Of a stretch of 34,731 bases of DNA, positions 10,980 through 19,650 are shown in pieces. Numbering within the stretch: the stretch's first letter is position 1; every line of letters starts with the position of its first letter. Below the pieces are notes generated by a model that saw only the letters and a program-made list of their open reading frames with translations, had not been told where the DNA came from and made no database searches. Source of the DNA: Bacillus sp. FJAT-27445 (GTDB lineage Bacteria; Bacillota; Bacilli; Bacillales; Cytobacillaceae); the NCBI RefSeq assembly GCF_001510665.1, contig NZ_LMTI01000003.1, forward strand, positions 1 to 34,731, in the 5' to 3' direction. A program made the position numbers and the translations under genes.

Positions 10980-11134
10980 ATTGAGCAGTGTTGATCAGAT
11001 TTTTTCCTTATTCCTTAGATTTTGAAAGCACTTGCTTATAAAAAATGATAGAATGATTCAGATAGCGTGTCCCTTAAATTGTTGGGACCCTTGATGAAAA
11101 ATAGATACCCATCCGCTTAAGGAGGAAATTTCGA

Positions 11135-11911
11135 TTGAGTAAGCGAAAAATTGTGTATATCGGAATGTTTTTATTGGTTCTCCTAATGACAGGCTGTACT
11201 CAGATAAACCAGCCAATTGATGCGAGCAGCAAAGGTTTTTGGAATGAGTACATTGTCTACCCGCTCTCCTGGCTCATTACTGAAGGAGCGCATATTTTAT
11301 GGGGCAGCTTCGGCCTTTCGATCATTGTTGTTACCATTTTGATCCGCTTGGCAATCCTGCCGTTGATGATCAAACAGACAAGAAGCTCAAAAGCGATGCA
11401 GGCGCTTCAGCCTGAAATGAAAGCTTTGCGCGAGAAATACAGCTCGAAGGACCAAAAAACACAGCAGAAGCTCCAGCAGGAAACTATGGCTCTTTTCCAA
11501 AAGCATGGAGTCAACCCATTGGCGGGGTGTTTCCCTATCCTGGTTCAGATGCCGATCCTGATTGGGTTTTATCATGCCATTTCAAGGACTGCGGAAATTA
11601 AGGAACATAATTTCCTTTGGTTCGATTTGGGGGATAAGGATCCGTATTATATTTTGCCAATCGTTGCGGGTATAACGACTTTCATCCAACAAAAAATGAT
11701 GATGGCCGGAACGGAAGGCAATCCGCAAATGCAGATGATGCTTTACATGATGCCAATCATGATCCTTGTCTTTGCAATCAATTTCCCAGCAGCCCTTTCC
11801 TTGTACTGGGTAGTAGGGAACCTGTTCATGATTGTCCAAACTTATTTCATTAAAGGGCCGGACCTGAAGAAGGCTTCAGCCACCGGCGGCGCGGGGGGAG
11901 CAAAAAAGTGA
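11135..11911 (+). CDS. spoIIIJ: membrane protein insertase YidC (SpoIIIJ/MisCA type), lipoprotein
   Basis: This Oxa1/YidC-family insertase places membrane proteins into the bilayer; in B. subtilis the paralogue here, SpoIIIJ, is also needed for sigma-G activation in the forespore. A signal peptide ends in a lipobox LMTGC, so Cys21 should be lipid-modified. The insertion-groove arginine is present as Arg71 in [10 protein letters not shown]. Several further hydrophobic segments follow and the tail is basic and Gly-rich. Translation starts at TTG with a GGAGGA site about 8 nt upstream. The stop overlaps the jag start by 4 nt, implying translational coupling. Confidence 0.95.
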   Translation: MSKRKIVYIGMFLLVLLMTGCTQINQPIDASSKGFWNEYIVYPLSWLITEGAHILWGSFGLSIIVVTILIRLAILPLMIKQTRSSKAMQALQPEMKALREKYSSKDQKTQQKLQQETMALFQKHGVNPLAGCFPILVQMPILIGFYHAISRTAEIKEHNFLWFDLGDKDPYYILPIVAGITTFIQQKMMMAGTEGNPQMQMMLYMMPIMILVFAINFPAALSLYWVVGNLFMIVQTYFIKGPDLKKASATGGAGGAKK

Positions 11912-12531
11912 AACAGATAACTGCTAGCGGTCAAACCGTAGATGAAGCAGTCCAATCAGCACTAGCTCAGTTGAACACAACTAAAGACCGCACAGAAGTA
12001 GAGATTGTTGATCAAGGGAAAAAAGGCATTTTCGGCCTTTTTGGATCAAGGCCTGCTGTTGTAAAGGTAACGGTCAAAATTGACCCGATCGAGGAAGCGA
12101 AGAAATTCATTACCCAGGTCAGCGCACAGATGGGGGCTCCTATCGAAATAGAGGCGACCAGGGAAGGGAAGCATGTAACCTTTGTCCTCAGTGGAGAAAA
12201 AATTGCCCTATTGATAGGGAAAAGGGGACAAACTCTTAACTCGCTTCAATACTTGACTCAGCTCGTAATCAATCGTTTTTCCGAACAATATCTTACAGTC
12301 ATCCTTGATGCTGAAGATTACCGGAACCGCCGCAACGAGACGCTGATACAATTGGCTCAGCGCCTTGCACAAAAAGCTATGAAAACTGGCAAAACGGTAA
12401 CGTTGGAACCAATGCCTTCCTATGAGAGGAAAGTGATTCATACCGCACTTTCCGAAAATGGCCGGATAAAGACGTATTCCGATGGAACTGAGCCTCATAG
12501 GCACATCGTTATTTCGCCGGTTCGGCACTAA
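11908..12531 (+). CDS. jag: RNA-binding protein Jag (KhpB/EloR)
   Basis: This 207-residue RNA-binding protein has the standard layout. The Jag-N domain covers about 1-55 and includes [12 protein letters not shown] domain has IGKRGQTL with the GxxG loop at about 104-107. An R3H domain has the R-x3-H pair Arg174 and His178. Homologues (KhpB/EloR) act with KhpA in RNA binding and in control of cell elongation. The GTG start overlaps the yidC stop, the conserved spoIIIJ-jag coupling. Confidence 0.95.
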   Translation: MKQITASGQTVDEAVQSALAQLNTTKDRTEVEIVDQGKKGIFGLFGSRPAVVKVTVKIDPIEEAKKFITQVSAQMGAPIEIEATREGKHVTFVLSGEKIALLIGKRGQTLNSLQYLTQLVINRFSEQYLTVILDAEDYRNRRNETLIQLAQRLAQKAMKTGKTVTLEPMPSYERKVIHTALSENGRIKTYSDGTEPHRHIVISPVRH

Positions 12532-12551
12532 AACTAAACATTCACTATCTG

Positions 12552-12590
12552 AATCCTGCCATCCATTACGGAGGCGGGATTTTTTTTGTT
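12552..12590 (+). terminator. jag terminator
   Basis: A short GC stem (TCCTGCC pairing with GGCGGGA, one wobble) is followed by eight T residues, about 20 bp after the jag stop. It ends the rpmH-to-jag transcription block. Confidence 0.8.
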
Positions 12591-12611
12591 AAAAACTACC
12601 CCGACAAAGGT

Positions 12612-12752
12612 TTCGCTTTGTCCCACCATAAAGGACAGTAAGGCTCTTAATAGGTAAGTCAGTGGAATCAGAGGTTATCTATGGAGCCAACTGCCCCTAA
12701 TGGTCCGATTGGCTCATCTAGCAACAGGAGGAAAAATCTCTCCAGTTGCAAG
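12612..12752 (+). repeat. repeat unit, forward copy 1
   Basis: This is the first of three direct copies of an approximately 141-bp non-coding unit. It begins TTCGCTTTGTCCCACCATAA. Each full unit can fold into hairpins: CTTTAT with ATAAAG near the start (in this copy CTTTGT), GAGCCAA with TTGGCTC in the middle, and GCAAC-type arms at the end. I do not recognise the family. No open reading frame is visible. Confidence 0.8.
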
Positions 12753-12753
12753 A

Positions 12754-12855
12754 TTCGCTTTATCCCACCATAAAGGGCAGTAAGGCTCTTAATAGGATAA
12801 GTCAGTGGAATCAGAGGTTATCTATGGAGCCAACTACCCCTAATGGTCCGATTGG
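12754..12855 (+). repeat. repeat unit, forward copy 2 (3' part replaced)
   Basis: This copy starts 142 bp after copy 1 and is nearly identical to it for about 100 bp, up to CCGATTGG. The last 40 bp of the unit are missing and unrelated sequence (12856-12997) follows. This looks like a later insertion or recombination inside the array. Confidence 0.8.
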
Positions 12856-12905
12856 AGAGTTAAAGTGAAACTTGGAGCTGGTTTCCAGCGACATAGTTGA
12901 ACCAA

Positions 12906-12963
12906 TCGGGTTCGTACTGCTGCTTAATCCTGAGAAGCAGGATTCTAGCAGCAGTAGAACGGG
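12906..12963. repeat. long imperfect palindrome inside the array
   Basis: GTTCGTACTGCTGCT and AGCAGCAGTAGAAC are near-complementary arms, with an inner pair AATCCT and AGGATT. Together they give a stem of about 20 bp with a small loop. The end GCAGTAGAACGGG recurs in inverted orientation at about 13408-13420. It resembles a small palindromic element lying in repeat copy 2. Confidence 0.65.
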
Positions 12964-12997
12964 ACTAAGTCAGTGGAAAAAACCCACTGACATAAGA

Positions 12998-13148
12998 TTC
13001 GCTTTATCCCACCATAAAGGGCAGTAAGGCTCTAATAGGCAAGTCGATGGAATCCAAGTTAATCATTTTAGAGCCAACTGCCCCTAAAGGTCCGATTGGC
13101 TCATCTAGCAACAGGAAAAAATCTCTCCTGTTGCAAGATTCGCTTTAT
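12998..13148 (+). repeat. repeat unit, forward copy 3 plus start of a fourth
   Basis: This is a full copy with scattered substitutions relative to copies 1 and 2. Its terminal hairpin is perfect (GCAACAGG with CCTGTTGC). The first bases of another unit (TTCGCTTTATT) follow at 13139-13148 and then stop at the DnaA-box cluster. Confidence 0.8.
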
Positions 13149-13150
13149 TG

Positions 13151-13207
13151 TTATTCACATGTGGATAAGATAAAATAATACATGTTCATTCTACATTCTG
13201 TGGATAA
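13151..13207. promoter_or_regulatory. DnaA-box cluster upstream of mnmE
   Basis: Three perfect consensus boxes fall within 57 bp: TTATTCACA (13151-13159), directly abutting TGTGGATAA (13160-13168, reverse), and TGTGGATAA (13199-13207, reverse). The first two form an almost perfect 18-bp palindrome. The surroundings are AT-rich. The cluster lies about 3.1 kb from oriC and about 10 bp upstream of a possible mnmE promoter, so DnaA titration or regulation of mnmE is plausible but inferred. Confidence 0.75.
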
Positions 13208-13217
13208 ACGTATTTTT

Positions 13218-13246
13218 TTGAAGAGAAGGATATGCTATTCTGTTAT
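13218..13246 (+). promoter_or_regulatory. possible mnmE promoter
   Basis: TTGAAG (13218-13223) and TGTTAT (13241-13246) are spaced by 17 bp. The -10 is imperfect. It is the best candidate seen between the DnaA boxes and the inverted repeats; the downstream leader would contain those repeats. Confidence 0.4.
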
Positions 13247-13249
13247 TTT

Positions 13250-13437
13250 GGGGATAAAGTGAACCTTCCATCCGCGATGATTTTCCGCGGATGGTTAGGT
13301 GAACCAATCGGACCTTTAGGGACAGTTGCCCTTTAGGGCTTACTGTCCCTTAAGAGTGGGGCAAAGTGAACCTTCCATCAGCGATGATTTTCCGCGGATG
13401 GTTAGCCCCGTTCTACTGCCCGTTAAGTGTGGGATAA
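13250..13437 (-). repeat. inverted, diverged copies of the array repeat
   Basis: The segment contains CCAATCGGACCTTTAGGGA, the reverse complement of the forward-unit core with one change, and twice a GGGATAAAG or GGGGCAAAG end that complements the unit start. A sub-repeat GTGAACCTTCCATC...GCGGATGGTTAG occurs twice, 108 bp apart (13259-13297 and 13367-13405). The first has a perfect 9-bp hairpin (13268-13276 with 13286-13294). The array thus faces the forward copies across the DnaA-box cluster. Confidence 0.7.
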
Positions 13438-13498
13438 AGATAAATGACTGAAATCTATAGATGAATAAAGAGTAGAGAAAAGAAAAGAGGTGGAAAAT

Positions 13499-14884
13499 GT
13501 GGAATTTGATACAATTGCGGCAATCTCCACACCAATGGGGGAGGGAGCTATAGCCATCGTAAGGCTAAGTGGAGACGAGGCTTTCAAAATTGCGGATAAA
13601 CTATTCAAGAGCCCAACCGGCAAGCTGCTTAGCGAGGTTGCGACCCATACTATCCACTATGGCCATCTCATTGACCCAAAAACGGACGAAACAGTCGAAG
13701 AGGTAATGGTCTCTGCAATGAGGGGACCAAAAACCTTTACGAAAGAGGATGTAATTGAAATAAATTGCCACGGGGGACTGGTGTCGGTTAACCGCGTCCT
13801 TCAATTAGCATTAAATAATGGGGCAAGGCTTGCTGAGCCAGGCGAGTTTACGAAACGTGCCTTCTTGAACGGGCGGATAGACCTGTCCCAGGCGGAGGCG
13901 GTTATGGATTTAATCCGCGCTAAAACGGACCGGGCCATGGATGTAGCGCTTGGCCAAATGGAAGGCCGCCTATCAAGGTTAATCAAAAAGCTGCGCCAGG
14001 AAATTCTTGAAACACTGGCCCATGTGGAGGTTAATATCGATTATCCTGAGTATGACGATGTTGAAGAAATGACCCACAACATGCTGCTTGAGAAAGCAGG
14101 CTATGTCAGGGATGAAATTCAAAAGCTTTTACAAACCTCACAACAGGGTAAAATATTGAGGGAAGGGCTTTCGACTGTCATTGTAGGCAGGCCGAATGTC
14201 GGTAAATCGTCCTTGCTGAACAGCCTTGCCCAGGAAAATAAGGCAATCGTCACCGATATCCCCGGAACCACAAGGGATGTCATCGAGGAATATGTAAATG
14301 TCCGCGGAGTCCCGCTTCGACTGCTCGACACAGCAGGAATCCGGGAGACGGAGGACATTGTCGAAAAAATCGGCGTAGAAAGGTCGCGGCAAGTCCTGAA
14401 GGAAGCGGACCTAATCTTACTGGTCCTGAACTATTCAGACCCACTGACGGAGGAAGACCGCAATATTTTCAAAGCGATTGAAAGTATGGACGCCATCATT
14501 ATAGTGAATAAGACAGACTTGCCCCAGGCTATCGATTTGAACGAAGTAAAGGCTCTTGCAGGTGGAAGAAGGATTGTGACAACCTCCCTGCTTGAGGATA
14601 GGGGAATCGATGAACTCGAAGGCGCTATAGCCGAACTGTTTTTTGCTGGATCTATTGATGCAGGAGATATGACGTACGTTTCCAATAGCCGCCATATTGC
14701 GCTCCTCGGCCAAGCATTAAATTCAGTTGAGGAAGCAATCAGCGGAGTGGAGAGAGGGATTCCTATTGACATCGTCCAAATCGATTTAACCCGATCGTGG
14801 GAACTTTTGGGCGAGGTAATTGGCGAAAGTGTCCATGAAAGCTTGATTGACCAGCTTTTCTCGCAATTCTGTCTCGGAAAATAA
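13499..14884 (+). CDS. mnmE: tRNA modification GTPase MnmE
   Basis: With MnmG, MnmE installs the (carboxymethyl)aminomethyl group on U34 of certain tRNAs. An N-terminal tetrahydrofolate-binding domain precedes a helical domain with an inserted G domain. G1 is GRPNVGKS (230-237), the switch region is DTAGIRET (from 277) and G4 is NKTD (337). The protein ends with the invariant CLGK, whose Cys is catalytically important. The GTG at 13499 is preferred because AGAGGTGG lies six bases before it; an upstream GTG at 13490 falls inside that site. It leads mnmE-mnmG-rsmG-noc. Confidence 0.97.
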   Translation: MEFDTIAAISTPMGEGAIAIVRLSGDEAFKIADKLFKSPTGKLLSEVATHTIHYGHLIDPKTDETVEEVMVSAMRGPKTFTKEDVIEINCHGGLVSVNRVLQLALNNGARLAEPGEFTKRAFLNGRIDLSQAEAVMDLIRAKTDRAMDVALGQMEGRLSRLIKKLRQEILETLAHVEVNIDYPEYDDVEEMTHNMLLEKAGYVRDEIQKLLQTSQQGKILREGLSTVIVGRPNVGKSSLLNSLAQENKAIVTDIPGTTRDVIEEYVNVRGVPLRLLDTAGIRETEDIVEKIGVERSRQVLKEADLILLVLNYSDPLTEEDRNIFKAIESMDAIIIVNKTDLPQAIDLNEVKALAGGRRIVTTSLLEDRGIDELEGAIAELFFAGSIDAGDMTYVSNSRHIALLGQALNSVEEAISGVERGIPIDIVQIDLTRSWELLGEVIGESVHESLIDQLFSQFCLGK

Positions 14885-14938
14885 TCATTGTCCCTTTAAG
14901 AGGGAGAGTATAAAGCTATTTGAAAAGGAGGCAGCGTA

Positions 14939-16828
14939 ATGCATTACGAGGCCGGAAATTATGATGTAATCGTCATCGGCGCAGGTCATGCGGGCTGTGA
15001 AGCCGGTTTGGCAGCTGCCCGGATTGGTGCAAAGACTTTAATGATCACAATTAATTTAGATATGGTTGCCTTTATGCCATGCAACCCATCCATCGGTGGG
15101 CCGGCAAAAGGGATTGTTGTCAGGGAAATTGATGCCCTGGGCGGAGAAATGGCTAAAAACATTGATAAAACCTATATCCAAATGAGGATGCTGAATACCG
15201 GGAAAGGACCGGCTGTCCGAGCTCTCCGTGCCCAGGCCGACAAATTTTCCTATCAGCATGAAATGAAGAAAACGTTAGAAAGCGAAAAAAATCTGACGCT
15301 CCTTCAGGGAATGGTAGAAAAATTGGTTGTAGAGGATAGCGTTTGTACGGGAGTCATTACCCAGACGGGAGCGAAGTACCTAGCAAAAACCGTTATTATC
15401 ACAACGGGTACATTCCTTCGCGGGGAAATTATCCTTGGCGACCTAAAATATTCTAGCGGGCCGAACAATCAGCAGCCTTCAATCAAACTGTCCGAGCACC
15501 TTGAAGAGCTGGGCTTTGATTTAGTCCGTTTTAAAACAGGTACACCGCCGCGGATTCATGGCAAAACAATCGATTACTCGCAAACTGAAATTCAGCCCGG
15601 GGACGATCTCCCGCAGGCATTTTCGTATGAAACAACAAAATATATCACTGACCAGCTTCCTTGCTGGCTGACATATACGAATGAACATACACATCGGCTC
15701 ATTGACGAAAACCTTCACCGTTCCCCGATGTTTTCCGGAATGATCAAAGGTTCGGGTCCGCGCTATTGCCCTTCGATCGAAGATAAAGTCGTCAGGTTTA
15801 ACGACAAGCCGCGCCATCAAATTTTCCTTGAGCCTGAGGGGCGGAACACAGAAGAGGTTTATGTACAGGGGCTGTCAACAAGCCTCCCTGAGGAAGTGCA
15901 GCACAAGATAATTAAAACGATCCCTGCCTTAAAAGATGCGCAAATGATGAGGGCGGGATATGCAATTGAATACGATGCAATCGTTCCTACACAATTATGG
16001 CCGACCCTTGAAACAAAAAAGGTGAAAAATCTCTATACAGCCGGCCAAATCAATGGCACTTCCGGATATGAGGAAGCTGCAGGGCAAGGGCTGATGGCAG
16101 GAATCAACGCAGCACTGAACGCCCTAGGAAAAGAGGAACTGATTTTGAGCCGTTCAGAAGCCTATATTGGTGTTATGATTGATGACCTGATTACAAAAGG
16201 CACAAGCGAGCCATACCGGCTTCTGACTTCAAGGGCTGAATACAGACTGCTCCTCCGCCACGATAATGCCGATATCCGCCTTACTGATATTGGGCATCGG
16301 ATTGGCCTGATCGAGGATAATCGTTTTGAAAAGTTCACAAAGAAAAGTGATGCGATTGAAGCAGAAATAAAACGCTTAAAGTCGGTCATTATTAAGCCTT
16401 CTGCAGAGGTTCAGGAATTGATTCGGAACCTCGGAGGCAGTGAATTGAAGGATGGAATCAGGGCCGCCGACTTCCTTCGCAGGACGGAAATCAATTACAG
16501 CCATATTGAAGCCATCATTCCCCCGGAAATAATACTTGAGGATGAAGTAAAGGAACAAGTTGAAATTCAAATCAAGTATGAAGGATATATTGAAAAATCA
16601 CTTCAGCAGGTGGACCGCCTGAAGAAGATGGAGAATAAAAAGATTCCGGAAAATATCGACTATGATGCGATATCAGGCATTGCGAATGAAGCCCGCCAGA
16701 ACCTTAAACAAGTAAGGCCGCTTTCAATTGCCCAGGCATCAAGGATTTCAGGGGTTAACCCCGCTGATATTTCAATCCTCCTTGTTTATTTGGAGCATGG
16801 CCGGGTGGCTAGAATCAAAGCAGAATAA
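14939..16828 (+). CDS. mnmG: tRNA uridine-5-carboxymethylaminomethyl synthesis enzyme MnmG (GidA)
   Basis: This FAD- and NADH-dependent enzyme partners MnmE in wobble-uridine modification. The FAD-binding dinucleotide fold is at the N-terminus with [10 protein letters not shown] (14-23). The conserved [12 protein letters not shown] and the later [12 protein letters not shown] are family signatures. The 629-residue length is normal. A strong AAAGGAGG site precedes the ATG. It lies 54 bp after mnmE and 12 bp before rsmG, so it is almost surely cotranscribed with both. Confidence 0.98.
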   Translation: MHYEAGNYDVIVIGAGHAGCEAGLAAARIGAKTLMITINLDMVAFMPCNPSIGGPAKGIVVREIDALGGEMAKNIDKTYIQMRMLNTGKGPAVRALRAQADKFSYQHEMKKTLESEKNLTLLQGMVEKLVVEDSVCTGVITQTGAKYLAKTVIITTGTFLRGEIILGDLKYSSGPNNQQPSIKLSEHLEELGFDLVRFKTGTPPRIHGKTIDYSQTEIQPGDDLPQAFSYETTKYITDQLPCWLTYTNEHTHRLIDENLHRSPMFSGMIKGSGPRYCPSIEDKVVRFNDKPRHQIFLEPEGRNTEEVYVQGLSTSLPEEVQHKIIKTIPALKDAQMMRAGYAIEYDAIVPTQLWPTLETKKVKNLYTAGQINGTSGYEEAAGQGLMAGINAALNALGKEELILSRSEAYIGVMIDDLITKGTSEPYRLLTSRAEYRLLLRHDNADIRLTDIGHRIGLIEDNRFEKFTKKSDAIEAEIKRLKSVIIKPSAEVQELIRNLGGSELKDGIRAADFLRRTEINYSHIEAIIPPEIILEDEVKEQVEIQIKYEGYIEKSLQQVDRLKKMENKKIPENIDYDAISGIANEARQNLKQVRPLSIAQASRISGVNPADISILLVYLEHGRVARIKAE

Positions 16829-16840
16829 GAGCGGAGTTGG

Positions 16841-17566
16841 ATGAAAACTATGAATGCTGAACAATTTGCCGGATTGCTGGAGGAAAGGGGGATTTCTCTT
16901 TCCTCCAGGCAGTTGGGCCAGTTCGAAACGTATTTTGAAACCCTCGTTGAGTGGAATGAAAAAATGAACCTTACTGCGATTACCGATCGGGAGGAGGTTT
17001 ATTTAAAGCATTTCTATGATTCTCTTTCGGCCGCATTTTACTTCGATTTTTCCGGCCCTATGACCCTATGCGATGTTGGCGCCGGCGCTGGCTTTCCGAG
17101 TATTCCACTAAAAATTGCCTTTCCTACTCTTAATGTAACGATTGTCGATTCGCTTAATAAACGAATCACGTTCCTGAATCATCTTGCGAAGGTTCTGGAA
17201 TTGGACCATGTCCAATTTATACATGACCGCGCCGAAACCTTTGGAATCAAAGCGGACCACAGGGAAAGCTATGATGTCGTAACAGCGAGGGCGGTCGCCA
17301 GATTATCGGTTTTAAGCGAACTTTGCCTGCCGCTTGTAAAGCAGGGCGGACATTTTGTCGCTCTTAAGGCAGCCAGTGCAAAAGAAGAACTCACGGATGC
17401 AAAGAAGGCTATTTCCATCCTGGGCGGAAAAACAGATAAAACCTATACCTTCTCATTGCCTCTCGAGGAAAGTGAGCGGACGATCATCGTCGTTAAAAAA
17501 GAAAAACCGACTCCCAAAAAGTATCCACGCAAGCCAGGAACGCCTGCCAAAACGCCGATTGCATGA
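16841..17566 (+). CDS. rsmG: 16S rRNA (guanine527-N7)-methyltransferase RsmG
   Basis: RsmG (GidB) methylates N7 of G527 in 16S rRNA using S-adenosylmethionine. The SAM-binding motif [10 protein letters not shown] is at 77-86, followed by the [11 protein letters not shown] segment typical of the family. The basic C-terminus ([10 protein letters not shown]) matches Bacillus homologues. The ATG at 16841 has a GGAG site; an internal ATG three codons later aligns better with B. subtilis, so the exact start is uncertain by three residues. It is the third gene of the mnmE operon. Confidence 0.96.
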   Translation: MKTMNAEQFAGLLEERGISLSSRQLGQFETYFETLVEWNEKMNLTAITDREEVYLKHFYDSLSAAFYFDFSGPMTLCDVGAGAGFPSIPLKIAFPTLNVTIVDSLNKRITFLNHLAKVLELDHVQFIHDRAETFGIKADHRESYDVVTARAVARLSVLSELCLPLVKQGGHFVALKAASAKEELTDAKKAISILGGKTDKTYTFSLPLEESERTIIVVKKEKPTPKKYPRKPGTPAKTPIA

Positions 17567-17683
17567 CCTCTAGTTTTGTGAAATAAATGAAAATGGTTTG
17601 CTAATCATTCATTCCGTATGGCAGGATTTACCCGGAGGATAGAGAATTAGTAAAGTGGGAGTATTTTAAAGGTGGTGCTGGAA

Positions 17684-18553
17684 ATGAAGAGTTCTTTTTC
17701 ACGCTTTTTTGGCCGGAGTGATAAAGAAGCGCAGATTGACCTTCAAGAAGAGATCGATATAGAGACAGTAGATAGCAATGAAGAGATAAAGAAAATTGCC
17801 ATAGACTTAATTGTTCCGAACCGATTCCAGCCTAGGACGGTTTTTGATGATGACAAAATAGAGGAATTATCCCGTACCATCCATATGCATGGCATTATCC
17901 AGCCGATTGTCGTGCGTGAGTTGGAAGACGGCCGCTATGAAATCATTGCCGGGGAACGAAGATGGCGGGCGATGAAAAAGCTGGGATGGGAAGAGGTACC
18001 GGCCCTAATAAAAAACATGTCTGATACCGAGACGGCATCCGTTGCCTTAATTGAGAATCTTCAGCGTGAGGAGCTTTCACCGATTGAGGAGGCAATTGCC
18101 TACGGAAAGCTTCTTACCCTTCATGATTTGACCCAGGAAGCCCTCGCCCAGCGGCTTGGAAAAGGACAATCGACTGTAGCCAACAAACTACGGCTTCTAA
18201 AGCTTCCACAGGAAGTACAAGAGGCGCTTCTGAACAAGCAAATTTCCGAAAGGCATGCCCGTGCCCTCATTCCTCTTAAGGATGGAGTAAAACAGGTCGC
18301 CTTAATGGAAGAGGTCATCGCGAAAAATTTAAACGTCAAGCAGACCGAGGAGAGAGTCATCAAACTTCTCGGACAGCAGGAGGAAAAGCCAAAGCCGAGG
18401 CGAAAAGCCTTCAGTAAGGATATGCGGATTGCAGTAAACACGATTCGCCAGTCCCTTTCAATGGTTTCTGATAGCGGTATTCCGCTAGATTCCGAGGAAA
18501 AGGAATTCGAAGAGTATTACCAGTTCACAATTAAAATTCCAAAGAAGAAATAA
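17684..18553 (+). CDS. noc: nucleoid occlusion protein Noc
   Basis: Noc is a ParB-family CTP-dependent DNA-binding protein that blocks Z-ring assembly over the nucleoid. The N-terminal MKSSFSRFF is the amphipathic membrane-targeting sequence. CTP-binding motifs GERRWRA and [10 protein letters not shown] are intact. The helix-turn-helix [16 protein letters not shown] follows. The ATG at 17684 gives 289 residues and matches B. subtilis, whereas an upstream GTG would bury the membrane-targeting helix behind four residues. It follows rsmG by about 120 bp and ends at a strong terminator. Confidence 0.96.
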   Translation: MKSSFSRFFGRSDKEAQIDLQEEIDIETVDSNEEIKKIAIDLIVPNRFQPRTVFDDDKIEELSRTIHMHGIIQPIVVRELEDGRYEIIAGERRWRAMKKLGWEEVPALIKNMSDTETASVALIENLQREELSPIEEAIAYGKLLTLHDLTQEALAQRLGKGQSTVANKLRLLKLPQEVQEALLNKQISERHARALIPLKDGVKQVALMEEVIAKNLNVKQTEERVIKLLGQQEEKPKPRRKAFSKDMRIAVNTIRQSLSMVSDSGIPLDSEEKEFEEYYQFTIKIPKKK

Positions 18554-18571
18554 TCATTTCAGTAGTTTATT

Positions 18572-18605
18572 AAAGCCGGACATGGAGCAGTCCGGCTTTT
18601 TGCTG
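18572..18605 (+). terminator. noc terminator
   Basis: A perfect 10-bp stem (18572-18581 with 18590-18599) is followed by a short T run. It lies about 20 bp after noc and separates the mnmE-noc block from soj-spo0J. Confidence 0.88.
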
Positions 18606-18654
18606 TTAAAAAGAAAGATTGTGAATATAACAGAAACATATGTTCGTTATTAGA

Positions 18655-18683
18655 TAGACTCATATCAGATTGGGGGCTATAAT
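18655..18683 (+). promoter_or_regulatory. promoter upstream of soj leader
   Basis: TAGACT (18655-18660) and a perfect TATAAT (18678-18683) are separated by exactly 17 bp. The expected start is near 18690, about 200 bp before soj, so the transcript would begin with the structured leader described next. Confidence 0.6.
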
Positions 18684-18688
18684 TGAAG

Positions 18689-18743
18689 GCAGAGATTGGG
18701 AATTGAATGGGATACCGTGCAGTTTTCCAATCTGCACTTTTTT
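18689..18743 (+). ncRNA. candidate attenuator leader or small RNA before soj
   Basis: A 6-bp stem GTGCAG/CTGCAC (18717-18722 with 18732-18737) followed by six T residues looks like an intrinsic terminator. An upstream arm (18693-18699, AGATTGG, with GC at 18689-18690) can instead pair with CCAATCT (18727-18733) and GC, which would break the terminator stem. With the promoter just upstream this could yield a terminated RNA of about 55 nt or conditional read-through into soj. The fold was done by eye only. Confidence 0.4.
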
Positions 18744-18888
18744 AAAACAGCCCTTTCTTTAGGCTGTAAGCCATTATTTTAATAAAAAAAACTCTTTTAG
18801 GGATTTTTCATGGTAAAATAGAATGCATGGCTTTATCAAAACATTTTGGAAAATGCCAGTTATTTTAAAGCAAAAGGTAGGTGACATC

Positions 18889-19650
18889 GTGGGCAAAATA
18901 CTTGCAATCGCGAATCAAAAAGGAGGAGTCGGAAAAACGACTACCTCTGTCAATCTTGGCGCCTGCTTAGCATACATAGGAAAAAAAGTCTTAATGGTCG
19001 ATATTGATCCGCAAGGGAACGCAACAAGCGGGATTGGCGTAGAAAAGGCCGATGTGGAGCAATGCATTTACGATGTGCTCGTGGATGACGTAGAGGCAAA
19101 AGAGGTCATCAGGCCGACAGCAGTTGAAAATTTATCTGCAATTCCTGCCACAATCCAGCTAGCTGGGGCGGAAATCGAGCTTGTGCCGACGATATCCCGT
19201 GAAGTCAGGCTAAAAAGGGCTTTGGAGGAAGTAAAAGATGATTATGATTACATCATTATCGATTGCCCTCCCTCCCTCGGCTTATTGACAATCAATGCCC
19301 TTACTGCTTCCGATGCGGTTCTGATACCCGTCCAGTGCGAGTATTACGCGCTGGAAGGTTTGAGCCAGCTTCTGAATACTGTTCGGCTTGTTCAGAAGCA
19401 TCTTAACCAAAACCTGAAAATCGAAGGTGTCCTCCTTACAATGCTAGATGCCAGAACGAATTTGGGTATCCAGGTCATCGAAGAGGTAAAGAAATATTTT
19501 CAGGACAAAGTCTATAAGACGATCATTCCAAGAAATGTACGCTTAAGCGAGGCTCCGAGCCATGGGGAGCCAATAATCATCTATGATCCGAAATCACGAG
19601 GAGCTGAAGTTTATCTAGATCTGGCAAAGGAAGTGGTTTCTAATGGCTAA
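18889..19650 (+). CDS. soj: chromosome partitioning ATPase Soj (ParA)
   Basis: Soj is a ParA-type deviant Walker ATPase that works with Spo0J/parS in origin segregation and also regulates DnaA. The deviant Walker A KGGVGKTT is at 11-18 and the conserved DIDPQGN includes Asp40. The GTG at 18889 is chosen because AGGTGA lies just before it and the product is then 253 residues starting MGKILAIANQ, the B. subtilis length. The upstream in-frame extension has no good start. Its end overlaps spo0J by 8 nt. Confidence 0.97.
   Translation: MGKILAIANQKGGVGKTTTSVNLGACLAYIGKKVLMVDIDPQGNATSGIGVEKADVEQCIYDVLVDDVEAKEVIRPTAVENLSAIPATIQLAGAEIELVPTISREVRLKRALEEVKDDYDYIIIDCPPSLGLLTINALTASDAVLIPVQCEYYALEGLSQLLNTVRLVQKHLNQNLKIEGVLLTMLDARTNLGIQVIEEVKKYFQDKVYKTIIPRNVRLSEAPSHGEPIIIYDPKSRGAEVYLDLAKEVVSNG

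Noticed and set aside
12612-13148. Repeats at about 142-bp spacing as a CRISPR array
   Set aside because: Units are long, contiguous and similar along their whole length; there are no short identical repeats with unique spacers and no cas genes.
17567-17683. Noc-binding sites near noc
   Set aside because: No sequence close to the Noc-binding palindrome was found in the spacer by eye.
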